DNA of 64,000 bases from an uncultured Anaerotruncus sp. (lineage in GTDB: Bacteria; Bacillota; Clostridia; Oscillospirales; Acutalibacteraceae), in assembly GCA_900539775.1 (NCBI GenBank), contig UQDL01000001.1, positions 310,001 to 374,000 on the forward strand. Direction: 5' to 3'. The position numbers and the translations under genes were made by a program. Shown in pieces: positions 17,247 to 25,370 of the stretch; the stretch's first letter is position 1; the number at the start of each line of letters is the position of its first letter. The notes beneath the pieces are model-generated. The model saw only the letters and a program-made list of their open reading frames with translations, made no database searches and was not told the DNA's origin.

Positions 17247-17873
17247 TCAGCGCATGCGGTTTGTAAGCTTTTCAAGCGGTTTGTAAACAGCGGCGGTAAC
17301 GGCAACGGAAATAAGCCCCTTAACAATTGTGAAAGGCACATTGAAAACCAAAAGCGCTTCAGGAATTGAAGCCGTGCTCGGCCTGATAAGGCGATACATT
17401 TCAAGAATAGCCTCTTTCGGGAAGCCGATAACGGAATAATAAAGGGGATAGATTATGAAATTGTTGCATGGCAGCGAAACTATGCCCATCACAACAGCGC
17501 CTGCTATTCCGCCGATAAGTGCGCCCTTAAAGTTTGGCATTTTTTTATAAATCATTCCTGCCGTAAACACAAAAACGGCACCAAGCAAAAAGTTTGAAAG
17601 CTCGCCAACCGCTCCGCTTCCGCTTGCTATAAGGTGAAAAAGGTTCTTGATAAAGGCAATTAAAACTCCGGCAAGCGGGCCGCAAACAAATGCGCCTATA
17701 AGCTCCGGCAAATCAGAAAAATCCAGCTTAATGAAGGATGGCATAAAAGGCAGCGGCACCTCGGCATATTGCAGCACAACCGCTATTGCGCACAAAAGCG
17801 CAGTGGTTGTTATTTTGAGGCTTTGCGGCTTTGAAAAAGCCTTTTTTTGATTTTTTTTGTTTTGTGCATTCAT
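17247..17873 (-). CDS. ribU: Riboflavin ECF transporter substrate-binding subunit RibU
   Basis: The 208-residue protein is an S-component of an energy-coupling-factor transporter, which binds riboflavin in the membrane and works with a shared EcfA/A'/T module not seen here. It has a basic N-terminus, about six hydrophobic segments, and the RibU signature MPSFIKLDFSDLPELIGAFVCGPLAGVLIAFIKNL (in parts, residues 45-80). The FMN riboswitch directly upstream supports the substrate strongly. AAGGAGAG precedes the ATG. The next gene downstream, fba, has its own promoter. Confidence 0.95.
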   Translation of the reverse strand: MNAQNKKNQKKAFSKPQSLKITTTALLCAIAVVLQYAEVPLPFMPSFIKLDFSDLPELIGAFVCGPLAGVLIAFIKNLFHLIASGSGAVGELSNFLLGAVFVFTAGMIYKKMPNFKGALIGGIAGAVVMGIVSLPCNNFIIYPLYYSVIGFPKEAILEMYRLIRPSTASIPEALLVFNVPFTIVKGLISVAVTAAVYKPLEKLTNRMR

Positions 17874-17903
17874 TTCAATCTCTCCTTTTTGGGCAAAAGA
17901 GAA

Positions 17904-17929
17904 GCCCTAAATGCAAATGCATTTAGGGC
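17904..17929 (-). promoter_or_regulatory. Expression-platform hairpin between FMN riboswitch and ribU
   Basis: A perfect 11-bp stem GCCCTAAATGC with AAAT loop lies between the aptamer and the ribosome binding site. On the minus strand it is followed by TTCTCTTTTG, a modest T-tract, so it may be the terminator formed when FMN is bound. Alternatively it affects access to AAGGAGAG nearby. Confidence 0.65.
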
Positions 17930-17987
17930 GTTAATGTTTTCGCTGAGCCGCAATGAAAAATCCACGCAGCAATATAAAAAAACATTT

Positions 17988-18100
17988 CCTCTCATCCGGA
18001 CTTTAACCGTCGGTATCGGAATTTCACCGATTCGGCCGCTGCACAAAAAGCGGTTCGCAGACTTTACTGCCGGTGGGGAATTACACCCCGCCCTGAAAAT
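17988..18100 (-). ncRNA. FMN riboswitch (RFN element)
   Basis: Read on the minus strand, the segment contains the conserved RFN blocks in order: CAGGGCGGGGTGTAATTCCC, ACCGGCAGTAAAGTCTGCGA, a variable arm, GGTGAAATTCCGATACCGAC and GGTTAAAGTCCGGATGAGAG. These are the near-invariant parts of the FMN aptamer. It lies between a consensus promoter and ribU, so it controls riboflavin uptake in response to FMN. Confidence 0.97.
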
Positions 18101-18113
18101 ATTTTGTGTTTAT

Positions 18114-18142
18114 ATTATATTCCGGCACTTTTGATTTGTCAA
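18114..18142 (-). promoter_or_regulatory. Promoter of the FMN riboswitch-ribU transcript
   Basis: Minus-strand consensus TTGACA (18137-18142), 17-base spacer and TATAAT (18114-18119), immediately before the aptamer. Confidence 0.85.
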
Positions 18143-18219
18143 CACAAAAATCAAAGGCACATTCCGTTAAGAAAAATGCGTTTAAGCTTTATGAATTTTG
18201 CCGTTGCCGCTGCTTTAAT

Positions 18220-20256
18220 TTAATGTGTGTTATTTTTTCTGTCTTTTTTTGAAACATACATTGCACGCAGCGAGTTCGCAACCGCAATAAGGCAAACGCC
18301 CACATCGCCGAAAACGGCAAGCCACATTGCGTTTTCATTAAAGATGCCTATGGCACAGCCGATGATGATAAGCACCTTAACCGCAATGCTGAAGATGATG
18401 TTTTCGTGCACGATATTCATTGTTTTCTTTGCGATTTTTCTGCCTACCGGCAGCTTTGATAAGCTGTCGCTCATAATAACAACATCGGCAGCCTCAATTG
18501 CAACATCCGAGCCTATGCCGCCCATTGCAACGCCAACATCGGATTGGGCAAGCACGGGTGCGTCGTTAATACCGTCGCCCGTGTAAAGCACAATGTCGTT
18601 GCCGGAATTTTGAAGCGCTTTAACCTTTTCAACCTTTTCCTGCGGCAAAAGCTTTGCGTAATATTCGTCTATTCCTGCTTTTTTTGCCATATCTGCGGCT
18701 ATTGGCTCTTTATCGCCGGTTAGCATAACGGTTTTTTTAACGCCCATTTTGCCAAGCCTTGCGATTGCCTCTTTACTGTCTGTTTTAATAACATCCGCAA
18801 AAACAATGTTGCCCAAAAATTCTTTTTCGCTGCAAAGATAAATTGCCGTGCCTATAAGATTTGTTTCTTTAAAATCAACTCCAACCTGCTTCATCAGCTT
18901 TTCGTTGCCGGCATAGTATTTAACGCCGTTCACAACAGCGGAAACACCCATGCCTGCATAGTTTTTGGCATCTGAAACCTGAAGATGATCTGCATATTGC
19001 CCAAATGCCAGGCAAACGGATTTTGCAATCGGGTGGGTGGAATATTTTTCGCATGCCGCAATCAGGCCAAGCAGCTCACGGTGGTTTTTCTTATCCGTGC
19101 AATGGCAATGCACGCATTCGCAGTTTACATATTCAAATTTGCCGCTTGTGATTGTGCCCGTTTTATCAAAAACAGCCACATCAAATTTGGAAAGCAGCTC
19201 AAGATAATTGCTGCCCTTAATAAGAATGCCCTGCTTTGAGCTTGCGCCGAGGCCGCTGAAAAAGCTGAGCGGAATTGAAATAACAATTGCGCACGGGCAG
19301 GAAACAACAAGTGCGGAAAGGCCTCTGTATGCCCATTCCTTCCATTCACCGCCAAAGAAAATTGGCGGCACCAAAATTATAAGCAGTGCAACAAGGCAAA
19401 CCGCCGGTGTGTAATATTTTGCAAAGCGTGTTATGAATTTTTCGGCGTGGCTCTTTTTGCTGTCTGCATCCTGAATCATATCAAGAATTCGGGAAACGGT
19501 TGAATCGCTGTATGCTTTTGTTGCTTTTATTTTAAGCATTCCGTCTGCGTTAACGGATCCGGAATAAACAGTGTCTCCGGCAGAAACGGAAGCCGGTATG
19601 CTCTCGCCCGTAAGGGCAGAGGTGTCCACCTCGGCGCTGCCGCTTTCAACAACGCCGTCAAGCTCTATTTTTTCGCCGGGATTAACCGTAAATATATCTC
19701 CGGGCTGCACGTCCTCCGGGTCAACATCAACAAGCTTGCCGCCTTTTTCTATATGAACCTTTTGCGGCGCCGATTTAATCATATCCGTAATGGATTTGCG
19801 GCTCTTTCCAACCGCCAAATCCTGCAAAAACTCTCCTATTGTGTATAGCAACACAACTGCGCAGCCTTCGGCATATTCGCCAATTGCAAATGCACCCACG
19901 GAGGCAATTGCCATAAGGAAGTTTTCGTTAAAGAAATTCTTGTGCATAATTCCCTCAACGGCTTCTCTTATTATTTCAAAGCCAACAACAAGATAAGAAA
20001 CCGCAAAGCATGCCATTGCGGCATATTTCAGCGAAGCGGGCTGTGTAAATGCCTCGTTGATAATGTAACCTGCAATAAAAAACACGCCGGAAATGATTAT
20101 CTTTGTCCAAAATTCCTTTTTGTTTACCTCGCCGCCGTGCTCATGGTCGTGTCCGCAGCCGCAGCCGTCGTCGCAGCAATGGTCGTGGCCGTGCTCATGG
20201 TGATGCTCATGGCCGCAGTTGCATTCTTCGTGATTATGCTTGTGCATCTCGCTCAT
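18220..20256 (-). CDS. Zn2+/Cd2+-exporting P1B-type ATPase
   Basis: This 678-residue membrane pump exports Zn, Cd or Pb. The N-terminus is a His/Cys-rich tail (residues 3-43, with HEHHHEHGHDHCC) instead of the usual CxxC heavy-metal domain. Further on are the actuator motif TGES, the transmembrane metal site SCPCAIVIS, the phosphorylation site DKTGTITSG, an HP motif (STHPIAKS) typical of P1B pumps, and GDGINDAPVLAQSDVGVAMG. CPC plus the neighbouring regulator fits the ZntA/CadA group rather than copper pumps. AGGAGGAATTTTCA precedes the ATG. It lies 12 bases after the SmtB-type repressor gene, in one operon with it. Confidence 0.94.
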   Translation of the reverse strand: MSEMHKHNHEECNCGHEHHHEHGHDHCCDDGCGCGHDHEHGGEVNKKEFWTKIIISGVFFIAGYIINEAFTQPASLKYAAMACFAVSYLVVGFEIIREAVEGIMHKNFFNENFLMAIASVGAFAIGEYAEGCAVVLLYTIGEFLQDLAVGKSRKSITDMIKSAPQKVHIEKGGKLVDVDPEDVQPGDIFTVNPGEKIELDGVVESGSAEVDTSALTGESIPASVSAGDTVYSGSVNADGMLKIKATKAYSDSTVSRILDMIQDADSKKSHAEKFITRFAKYYTPAVCLVALLIILVPPIFFGGEWKEWAYRGLSALVVSCPCAIVISIPLSFFSGLGASSKQGILIKGSNYLELLSKFDVAVFDKTGTITSGKFEYVNCECVHCHCTDKKNHRELLGLIAACEKYSTHPIAKSVCLAFGQYADHLQVSDAKNYAGMGVSAVVNGVKYYAGNEKLMKQVGVDFKETNLIGTAIYLCSEKEFLGNIVFADVIKTDSKEAIARLGKMGVKKTVMLTGDKEPIAADMAKKAGIDEYYAKLLPQEKVEKVKALQNSGNDIVLYTGDGINDAPVLAQSDVGVAMGGIGSDVAIEAADVVIMSDSLSKLPVGRKIAKKTMNIVHENIIFSIAVKVLIIIGCAIGIFNENAMWLAVFGDVGVCLIAVANSLRAMYVSKKDRKNNTH

Positions 20257-20268
20257 TGAAAATTCCTC

Positions 20269-20553
20269 CTATTCTTCTATGTGCTCAATTCCGCAATCAA
20301 TAATGTTTTTAACATGATCGTCGGAAAGGGAATAAACAACCTGCTTGCCGGATCTTGTGTATTTCACAAGATGATTTTGTTTCAGTATTCGCAGTTGGTG
20401 CGAAACGGCAGTTTGCGAAACGCCCGTGGCCGCCGTTATTTCGGTAACGTTTAAATCGCCCTCAAACAGCGAACAGAGTATTTTGAGCCTTGTTGAATCC
20501 GAAAAAATTTTGAATAAATCCGCAAGGTCGTAAACCATTTCTTCATCAAGCAT
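20269..20553 (-). CDS. ArsR/SmtB-family metal-sensing repressor
   Basis: The 94-residue winged-helix protein has the HTH VTEITAATGVSQTAVSHQLRILK (residues 36-58, in parts). The last helix carries Asp78, His80, His91 and Glu94, the exact D-x-H-(10)-H-x-x-E spacing of the alpha-5 zinc site of SmtB/CzrA sensors; it lacks the Cys site of CadC/ArsR. It should repress the operon until Zn or a similar metal binds. The ATG at 20553 has GAGGTG upstream. A longer frame from GTG 20589 is rejected because it would begin inside the operator. Confidence 0.95.
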   Translation of the reverse strand: MLDEEMVYDLADLFKIFSDSTRLKILCSLFEGDLNVTEITAATGVSQTAVSHQLRILKQNHLVKYTRSGKQVVYSLSDDHVKNIIDCGIEHIEE

Positions 20554-20580
20554 ATTGTTCACCTCGGTTTTAGTATTATG

Positions 20581-20606
20581 TATGAACACCTGTTCATATG
20601 TTCATT
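20581..20606 (-). promoter_or_regulatory. SmtB-type operator
   Basis: Perfect palindrome TATGAACA-CC-TGTTCATA (20581-20598) with an extra half-site TGTTCATT (20599-20606). The TGAACA/TGTTCA arms match known SmtB/CzrA-type operators. It lies just downstream of the promoter -10, where a bound repressor would block transcription. Confidence 0.88.
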
Positions 20607-20632
20607 ATATTCATAACATACGTGATTGTCAA
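20604..20632 (-). promoter_or_regulatory. Promoter of the repressor-ATPase operon
   Basis: Minus-strand TTGACA (20627-20632), 17-base spacer, TATAAT (20604-20609): a full consensus promoter overlapping the operator edge. A strong promoter held off by a repressor fits an inducible efflux system. Confidence 0.9.
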
Positions 20633-20715
20633 CACTTTTTTTGAATTTTCGGTGAAATTCAGAATTGAAATCTGAAAATGCGTCGAAATTCCGCCTTTTT
20701 AATTGCTTTTTGGCA

Positions 20716-20760
20716 GAAAAAAAGCAGCAGTTTCGGGAATTGCCCCTTCTCTGCTGCTTT
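20716..20760 (-). terminator. Terminator of the B12-regulated surface protein gene
   Basis: Stem AAAGCAGCAG/CTGCTGCTTT (20721-20730 and 20751-20760), followed on the minus strand by TTTTTTT. It lies 53 bases beyond the stop at 20813. Confidence 0.88.
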
Positions 20761-20812
20761 TGTGCGCTTTGTGATTAAAAATCTGCAAGCGTTAAATTAA
20801 ATGTTTAAAAAA

Positions 20813-21865
20813 TCAAGCCTCATGCTTTTTTCTTGCAAAAAGAATAACAAAAGCTGCTGCGCCCGCTGCCGTAAGAGATGCTGCCGCAATTCCCGTGCTG
20901 CCTGTTGCCGGCGATTTTTTGCCTGTGTCTTTCTTTGCCTGTGTTGCTTGTGTGGTTGTGGTTTCCGCTTTGGTTGTGGTTTCTTGCGGTTGCTGCGGTT
21001 CCGGATCTGCATCTGCAATCGGAAGATAATATGCAAGTGCAAAAACAGCATCTGCGGTTGCATAATAAGGATCGTAATCTGCCTTGAAACCGCCTGTTTC
21101 GGAATCATAGAATTTGTTTATAAGCAAATCATAAACGGAATCTGCCTTTGTTTTGTTGCCGTATGCCGAATAAGCCGCAAGTGCAAGCGCCGTTGAATCT
21201 GCGCTCGGTGTGTAGTTAACATAGCCATCTGCACTGTATGTGTTTTCAAGCAAAGCAAAAGCATCGTCTGTGTATTGCGAATAATCTCCGCTGCCGTATT
21301 TAAGGGTAATAAGGAACATTGCAAGATCGTCTGCCGATGTGCCGTAACCGCCCCAAAAATCAGTGCCGGTGCCGATTGTGTAAAAGCCGATCATCTTGCC
21401 GCAAAAAGCATCTGCCGCATCGGTAAGTCCGTGTGCGCTTGCTGCCTCTGCCGCAAAAAGATAGTTGTATGGGCTGGCGCCGTAGTTTGCGGGATCCGCA
21501 TTTTTAAGCATTTCAACATAGTTTACGCCGTCAATATTTTCGGGATTCATGCCAAGCTTGTCTGCAATTGTGATGATTTCGCCAAGTGTTCCCACATCTG
21601 TAAGCGTGCCTGCCGCAGCCGCATCTTTTGCAGATGCAAAAAATGCATCCTTGTATGCGCTGACATCGGCGCCGCTTTTTGCAAGAATGTAAAAATTCTT
21701 TGCGTTTGCAATTGTGTAGCCGCCTTGGCTGTATTTGCCGTCAAAAGCATAAGCAACGGAGGTGTTTACAACCTTGTTTACATCTGATTTAGTTGCGCCG
21801 AATGCCGTTACGGATGCACACATAACGATCATTACGGATAAAAGCGCTGCCAAAAATTTTTTCAT
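20813..21865 (-). CDS. B12-riboswitch-controlled surface protein with alpha/alpha-toroid (transcobalamin-like) domain
   Basis: From ATG 21865 the protein has 350 residues: a signal peptide (MKKFLAALLSVMIVMCASVTAFG), a domain of helix-pair repeats (about 25-285), a Thr/Gln/Lys-rich linker (about 287-315), and a wall-sorting-like end of SPATG, hydrophobic segment and RKKHEA. The repeats (SADDLAMFLITLKYG, SADSTALALAAYSAYG, ATADAVFALAYYLP) resemble the alpha6/alpha6 barrel of prenyltransferase/terpene-cyclase folds, which is also the cobalamin-binding alpha domain of transcobalamin. The upstream cobalamin riboswitch supports a corrinoid role, probably capture at the surface. No enzyme motif was seen. 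GGTGAGG lies eight bases before the chosen ATG; an ATG two codons earlier is too close. The fold call is by eye. Confidence 0.75.
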   Translation of the reverse strand: MKKFLAALLSVMIVMCASVTAFGATKSDVNKVVNTSVAYAFDGKYSQGGYTIANAKNFYILAKSGADVSAYKDAFFASAKDAAAAGTLTDVGTLGEIITIADKLGMNPENIDGVNYVEMLKNADPANYGASPYNYLFAAEAASAHGLTDAADAFCGKMIGFYTIGTGTDFWGGYGTSADDLAMFLITLKYGSGDYSQYTDDAFALLENTYSADGYVNYTPSADSTALALAAYSAYGNKTKADSVYDLLINKFYDSETGGFKADYDPYYATADAVFALAYYLPIADADPEPQQPQETTTKAETTTTQATQAKKDTGKKSPATGSTGIAAASLTAAGAAAFVILFARKKHEA

Positions 21866-21895
21866 AATCATAACCTCACCGTTATTAAAATTTAT

Positions 21896-22066
21896 GCCTC
21901 CGGCGGATATCCTGACTCGCAACACGCCGCTTTGCGGCAAGCCTACTTTTCACCTTCCCGCCTTTGGGCAGTGGTGCTGAATTTCGTTTTGCTTACAGTA
22001 GAGTGAGCTGCTGCGGCTTTTCACCGCATTCCCCGCAAGGAAATTTGGCTTTTCCTTTCGGCATGA
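21896..22066 (-). ncRNA. Cobalamin riboswitch
   Basis: On the minus strand the conserved blocks appear in order: GGGGAATGCGGTGAAAAGCC, the L-region CTACTGTAAGC, CACTGCCC, CGGGAAGG, and the B12-box part AGTCAGGATATCCGCC. These are the invariant parts of the adenosyl/methyl-cobalamin aptamer. It begins at the predicted transcript start and ends about 30 bases before the gene start. No clear terminator lies between, so control of translation is likely. Confidence 0.95.
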
Positions 22067-22070
22067 TAAG

Positions 22071-22099
22071 ATTATACTCTGCCATAAAAATATTGTCAA
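22071..22099 (-). promoter_or_regulatory. Promoter of the cobalamin riboswitch transcript
   Basis: Minus-strand TTGACA (22094-22099), 17-base spacer, TATAAT (22071-22076): full consensus. Its -35 overlaps the -35 of the divergent plus-strand promoter. Confidence 0.88.
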
Positions 22100-22121
22100 A
22101 TCAAATAAAGCGTGTTATTAT
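22093..22121 (+). promoter_or_regulatory. Promoter of the divergent DUF4430 gene
   Basis: TTGTCA (22093-22098), 17-base spacer, TATTAT (22116-22121). The predicted transcript start is near 22128, which is the ATG itself. A second TATAAT at 22119-22124 has a 20-base spacer and is less likely. Confidence 0.6.
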
Positions 22122-22127
22122 AATTTT

Positions 22128-22856
22128 ATGAAAAAAGATATAAATGCAAAAAATGCGGTAATTGCCGTGCTTTGCGTCGTGCTTGTCATATGCGGTTTGG
22201 TGTTTGGCATTCAGGCGGCAAAAAGCAGCAAGGCTGCCAAAATCGAAAATAAAACAAGCGTTTCGCTTTCGTCTTCGTCCGAAAGTTCTTCTGAAGCCGC
22301 TGATGTTGCCGGCGGCTCATTTGATGATGCCGAAAGCAAATCAAAAGCCCAAAGCTCACAAAGCGGCAAAAATCAGAGCGCAAAATCAAAAACATCCTCA
22401 ACAACGGCTCGTTCTGAAACGAAAACAACAAAAAAATCAGGGGATTCGGCCGGTGCTGCGCAAAAAAACAATAATAAAGAGCAAGCAGAAGAGCCGCAAA
22501 AAAAAGAAATCACCGTTTCTTTTTCAATTTCCTGCAAAAACGCTGTTGCTTACGGCAGCGAAAATGCACCGCAAAGCGGATATTTCATACGCCCTGAGGA
22601 ATACACAGGCAAAAACGGAATCACTGTTTTTGATGTGCTTGAGGCAGAGTGCAAAAGCCACGGTATAGAGCTGACTTATAAGGATAAATATTACATTCAG
22701 GGAATAGGCGGCCTTGCGGAAAAGCAATGCGGCGGCGGCTCCGGCTGGATGTATCGTGTAAACGGCGTTGCTCCTCACAAAGCGGCGGTTGGTTATTATC
22801 TTAAAGACGGCGATGTTGTTGAATGGTATTATGTAACCAATATAAACGATAATTAA
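22128..22856 (+). CDS. Membrane-anchored DUF4430 (transcobalamin beta-domain-like) protein
   Basis: The 242-residue protein has an N-terminal membrane anchor (residues 10-30, IAVLCVVLVICGLVFGI), a long Ser/Lys/Glu/Gln-rich linker (35-125), and a C-terminal domain (130-242). The latter has ITVFDVLEAECKSHGIEL, YIQGIGGLAEKQCGGGSGWMYRVNG and YYLKDGDVVEWYYV, the pattern of DUF4430, the fold of the beta domain of transcobalamin and intrinsic factor. No good lipobox is present (LVIC has Ile before Cys). There is no ribosome binding site and the promoter lies so close that the mRNA may be leaderless. It is divergent from, and shares a promoter region with, the cobalamin-riboswitch gene, suggesting a joint role in corrinoid binding. 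That role is inferred. Confidence 0.8.
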   Translation: MKKDINAKNAVIAVLCVVLVICGLVFGIQAAKSSKAAKIENKTSVSLSSSSESSSEAADVAGGSFDDAESKSKAQSSQSGKNQSAKSKTSSTTARSETKTTKKSGDSAGAAQKNNNKEQAEEPQKKEITVSFSISCKNAVAYGSENAPQSGYFIRPEEYTGKNGITVFDVLEAECKSHGIELTYKDKYYIQGIGGLAEKQCGGGSGWMYRVNGVAPHKAAVGYYLKDGDVVEWYYVTNINDN

Positions 22857-22950
22857 ATGCAAAGCCGAAAATTGCCGCAAAATCGCAAAGAAAAGCGGCA
22901 CATATGCTTAAGTTTTAATCAAGCAAACGGCTCAAAAATAATCAGTTAAT

Positions 22951-22992
22951 AAAAAGCTGCCTGCACTCGGCTGAGTGCAGGTAGCTTTTTTC
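22951..22992. terminator. Bidirectional terminator between the DUF4430 gene and metH
   Basis: A long stem (AAAGCTGCCTGCACTC paired with GAGTGCAGGTAGCTTT), flanked by A-run and T-run, between convergent genes. Confidence 0.9.
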
Positions 22993-23027
22993 TGCACTTC
23001 GGCAAAAGCATTGCCGCCGTGCGTTGT

Positions 23028-25343
23028 TTAATTTTCGTTTCCGAAAAACGCTTTTGCTATGCGCACGCTTTCCATAGCGTCTTTTGCATACCAATCTGCA
23101 TTTATCATTTTAGCATATGATTTTGTGAGCACCGCTCCGCCCACAAAGATTTTTGCATCTGTGTGCTTGTGCAGCAGCTGAATTGTTTTTTCCATTGCCG
23201 GCACGGTTGTTGTCATCAGCGCAGAAAGCCCCACAAGCTTAACATTGTTTTCGATAACGCAGTTAAGAACATCCTCCTCCGGCACATCCTTGCCAAGGTC
23301 TATAACATCAAAGCCGTAATTTGAAAGCAGCACTTTAACAATGTTTTTGCCTATATCGTGTATATCACCGTGAACAGTTGCAATCACGATTTTGTTGCCG
23401 CTTTTTTCGCTTGCTCCGCTTAAAATCAGCTTTTCTTTTATAACATCAAAGGCGGCTTTTGCACTGTCTGCGCTCATAAGCAGCTGCGGCAAAAAGATTT
23501 TATTTGCCTCAAAGCCGGCGCCAACCTCGTCAAGTGCCGGAATTATGTGCTCGTTAATAACGGTTAATGAATCGTTGCTTTCAAGTAGCTTTGCGGCGCA
23601 GGCGGCAGCCTCTTCTTTCATTCCTTTAACTATTGCCGTGTGCAGTGTTAAAAGAGATTCTGCCTTAGGCGCTTCCGAAACCGTAACGCTTTCAATGTAT
23701 TCGCTGCAATTATCATCAAGCCCAGCAAGCGCATTGAATGAATAATATGCATTCATCATTGATTGCGATTTGGGGTTTATAATTCCGGCGGAAAGTCCGC
23801 TTTGCAAGGCAAGGGTAAAGAAAGCCGTGTTAATTGCGTCTCTTTTCGGCAAGCCGAAGGAAATGTTTGAAACACCCAAAACGGTGTTAACGCCAAGCAC
23901 CTCACGAATGTATTTAACGGCTTTAAGCGTTTCGGCGCCGTTCATTTTATCCGTGCTTATGGTCATTGTTAATGCATCAACTATTAAATCTTTTTTGTCT
24001 ATTCCGTATTCCGCCGCCGTTTTTATGATTTTTTCGGCAATGTCAATTCTGCCCTGTGCCGTTTCAGGAATTCCGTTTTCGTCAAGGCAAAGGCAAACCA
24101 CCACGCTGCCGTATTTTTTGGCAAGCGGAAAAACCTCTTTCATATTTTTTTCTTTGCCGTTTACGGAATTGAGCATCGGCTTGCCGTTGTAAATCCTGAG
24201 CGCACGCTCAAGTGCGGCAATGTTTGTTGTGTCTATCTGCAATGGGGTGGAAAGCACGCTTTGCAGGCTTGAAACCGCCTGCTCCATCATTGCTTTTTCA
24301 TCTATTTCCGGCAAGCCCACATTAACATCAAGCACCTGTGCGCCCGCATCTCTTTGCGTTATGCCCTCTTTGATAATATAGTCTATATCGTTTCGGCGCA
24401 GCGCTTCTTTAAATAATTTTTTGCCTGTAGGGTTGATTCGCTCGCCTATAACAATGGGCTTTACTCCCAAATCCACCGTTTCGCTGTAGGAAGAAACTCT
24501 TGAAAAACTCTTTTTTTCAGGCACGCTTGCCGGAATTTCCCTGCAGCGCTCAATCATTTGCCTGATATGCTCCGGAGTTGTGCCGCAGCAGCCGCCGAGG
24601 AATGAAACCCCTATGTGCGCCGCTTTTTCCATATCGTCTGCAAATTCCTTGGGCGTAACATTAAACACGGTTTGCCCGTTTACGCTTTCGGGCAGCCCGG
24701 CATTCGGCTGCAAAATTATCGGCAGCTCGGTGTGGCGGCGTATTTCTTCAACAAACGGCAGCATTTGCTTTGGACCGAGTCCGCAGTTAAAGCCTATTGC
24801 GTCAATGCCAAGCCCCTCCAGCATCGTAACGGCTGTTTTGATGTCTGCACCCGTCAGAAGGCGGCCTTTTTCATCAAAAATCATTGTAACATAAATCGGC
24901 AAATCGCAATTTTCCTTTGCTGCAAGCACCGCCGCTTTGATTTCATAAGTGTCGCTCATTGTTTCAATAAGCACTGCATCGGCGCCGTCCTTGCCGGCTC
25001 TGATCATTTGCGCAAAAATTTCAATTGCATCGTCAAAATCAAGGTCGCCCATCGGCTTTAAGAGCTTGCCCGTAGGCCCAATGTCAAGCAGCACCTTTTT
25101 GCCCGTGCTTTTTGCAAGGCGCACCCCGGCTTTTATAAGCTCTGCATAATTATCAAATTTAAGGCTGTTTGCGCCGAATGTGTTTGTTGTGATGTATTCG
25201 CTGCCCGCTTCTGCATATCCTTTGTGCACGGCAAGCACGGTTTCAGGGCTGCTTATGTTAAGCAGCTCCGGCAGCTCGCCTGCCTTTAAGCCTGCGCTTT
25301 GCAGCATTGTTCCCATGCTGCCGTCAAAAAATTTAATGTTCAT
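23028..25343 (-). CDS. metH: B12-dependent methionine synthase lacking the reactivation domain
   Basis: The enzyme transfers the methyl group of methyltetrahydrofolate to homocysteine through cobalamin. The 771-residue protein has the homocysteine domain with zinc ligands in GFNCGLG (about residue 185) and GGCCGTTPEHI (about 250), a pterin-binding barrel beginning IGERINPTGKKLF (about 298), a cap domain (about 560-640), and the Rossmann cobalamin domain with VHGDIHDIGKN, whose His ligates cobalt. The usual C-terminal SAM-binding reactivation domain is missing and is encoded by the gene just upstream. AGAGGACATT precedes the ATG. Confidence 0.97.
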   Translation of the reverse strand: MNIKFFDGSMGTMLQSAGLKAGELPELLNISSPETVLAVHKGYAEAGSEYITTNTFGANSLKFDNYAELIKAGVRLAKSTGKKVLLDIGPTGKLLKPMGDLDFDDAIEIFAQMIRAGKDGADAVLIETMSDTYEIKAAVLAAKENCDLPIYVTMIFDEKGRLLTGADIKTAVTMLEGLGIDAIGFNCGLGPKQMLPFVEEIRRHTELPIILQPNAGLPESVNGQTVFNVTPKEFADDMEKAAHIGVSFLGGCCGTTPEHIRQMIERCREIPASVPEKKSFSRVSSYSETVDLGVKPIVIGERINPTGKKLFKEALRRNDIDYIIKEGITQRDAGAQVLDVNVGLPEIDEKAMMEQAVSSLQSVLSTPLQIDTTNIAALERALRIYNGKPMLNSVNGKEKNMKEVFPLAKKYGSVVVCLCLDENGIPETAQGRIDIAEKIIKTAAEYGIDKKDLIVDALTMTISTDKMNGAETLKAVKYIREVLGVNTVLGVSNISFGLPKRDAINTAFFTLALQSGLSAGIINPKSQSMMNAYYSFNALAGLDDNCSEYIESVTVSEAPKAESLLTLHTAIVKGMKEEAAACAAKLLESNDSLTVINEHIIPALDEVGAGFEANKIFLPQLLMSADSAKAAFDVIKEKLILSGASEKSGNKIVIATVHGDIHDIGKNIVKVLLSNYGFDVIDLGKDVPEEDVLNCVIENNVKLVGLSALMTTTVPAMEKTIQLLHKHTDAKIFVGGAVLTKSYAKMINADWYAKDAMESVRIAKAFFGNEN

Positions 25344-25370
25344 AATGTCCTCTTTAGCTTGGTGGCTGTG

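Noticed and set aside
22128..22220. Lipoprotein signal in the DUF4430 protein
   Set aside because: The segment LVIC has Ile before Cys, which does not fit the lipobox; a plain membrane anchor is more likely.
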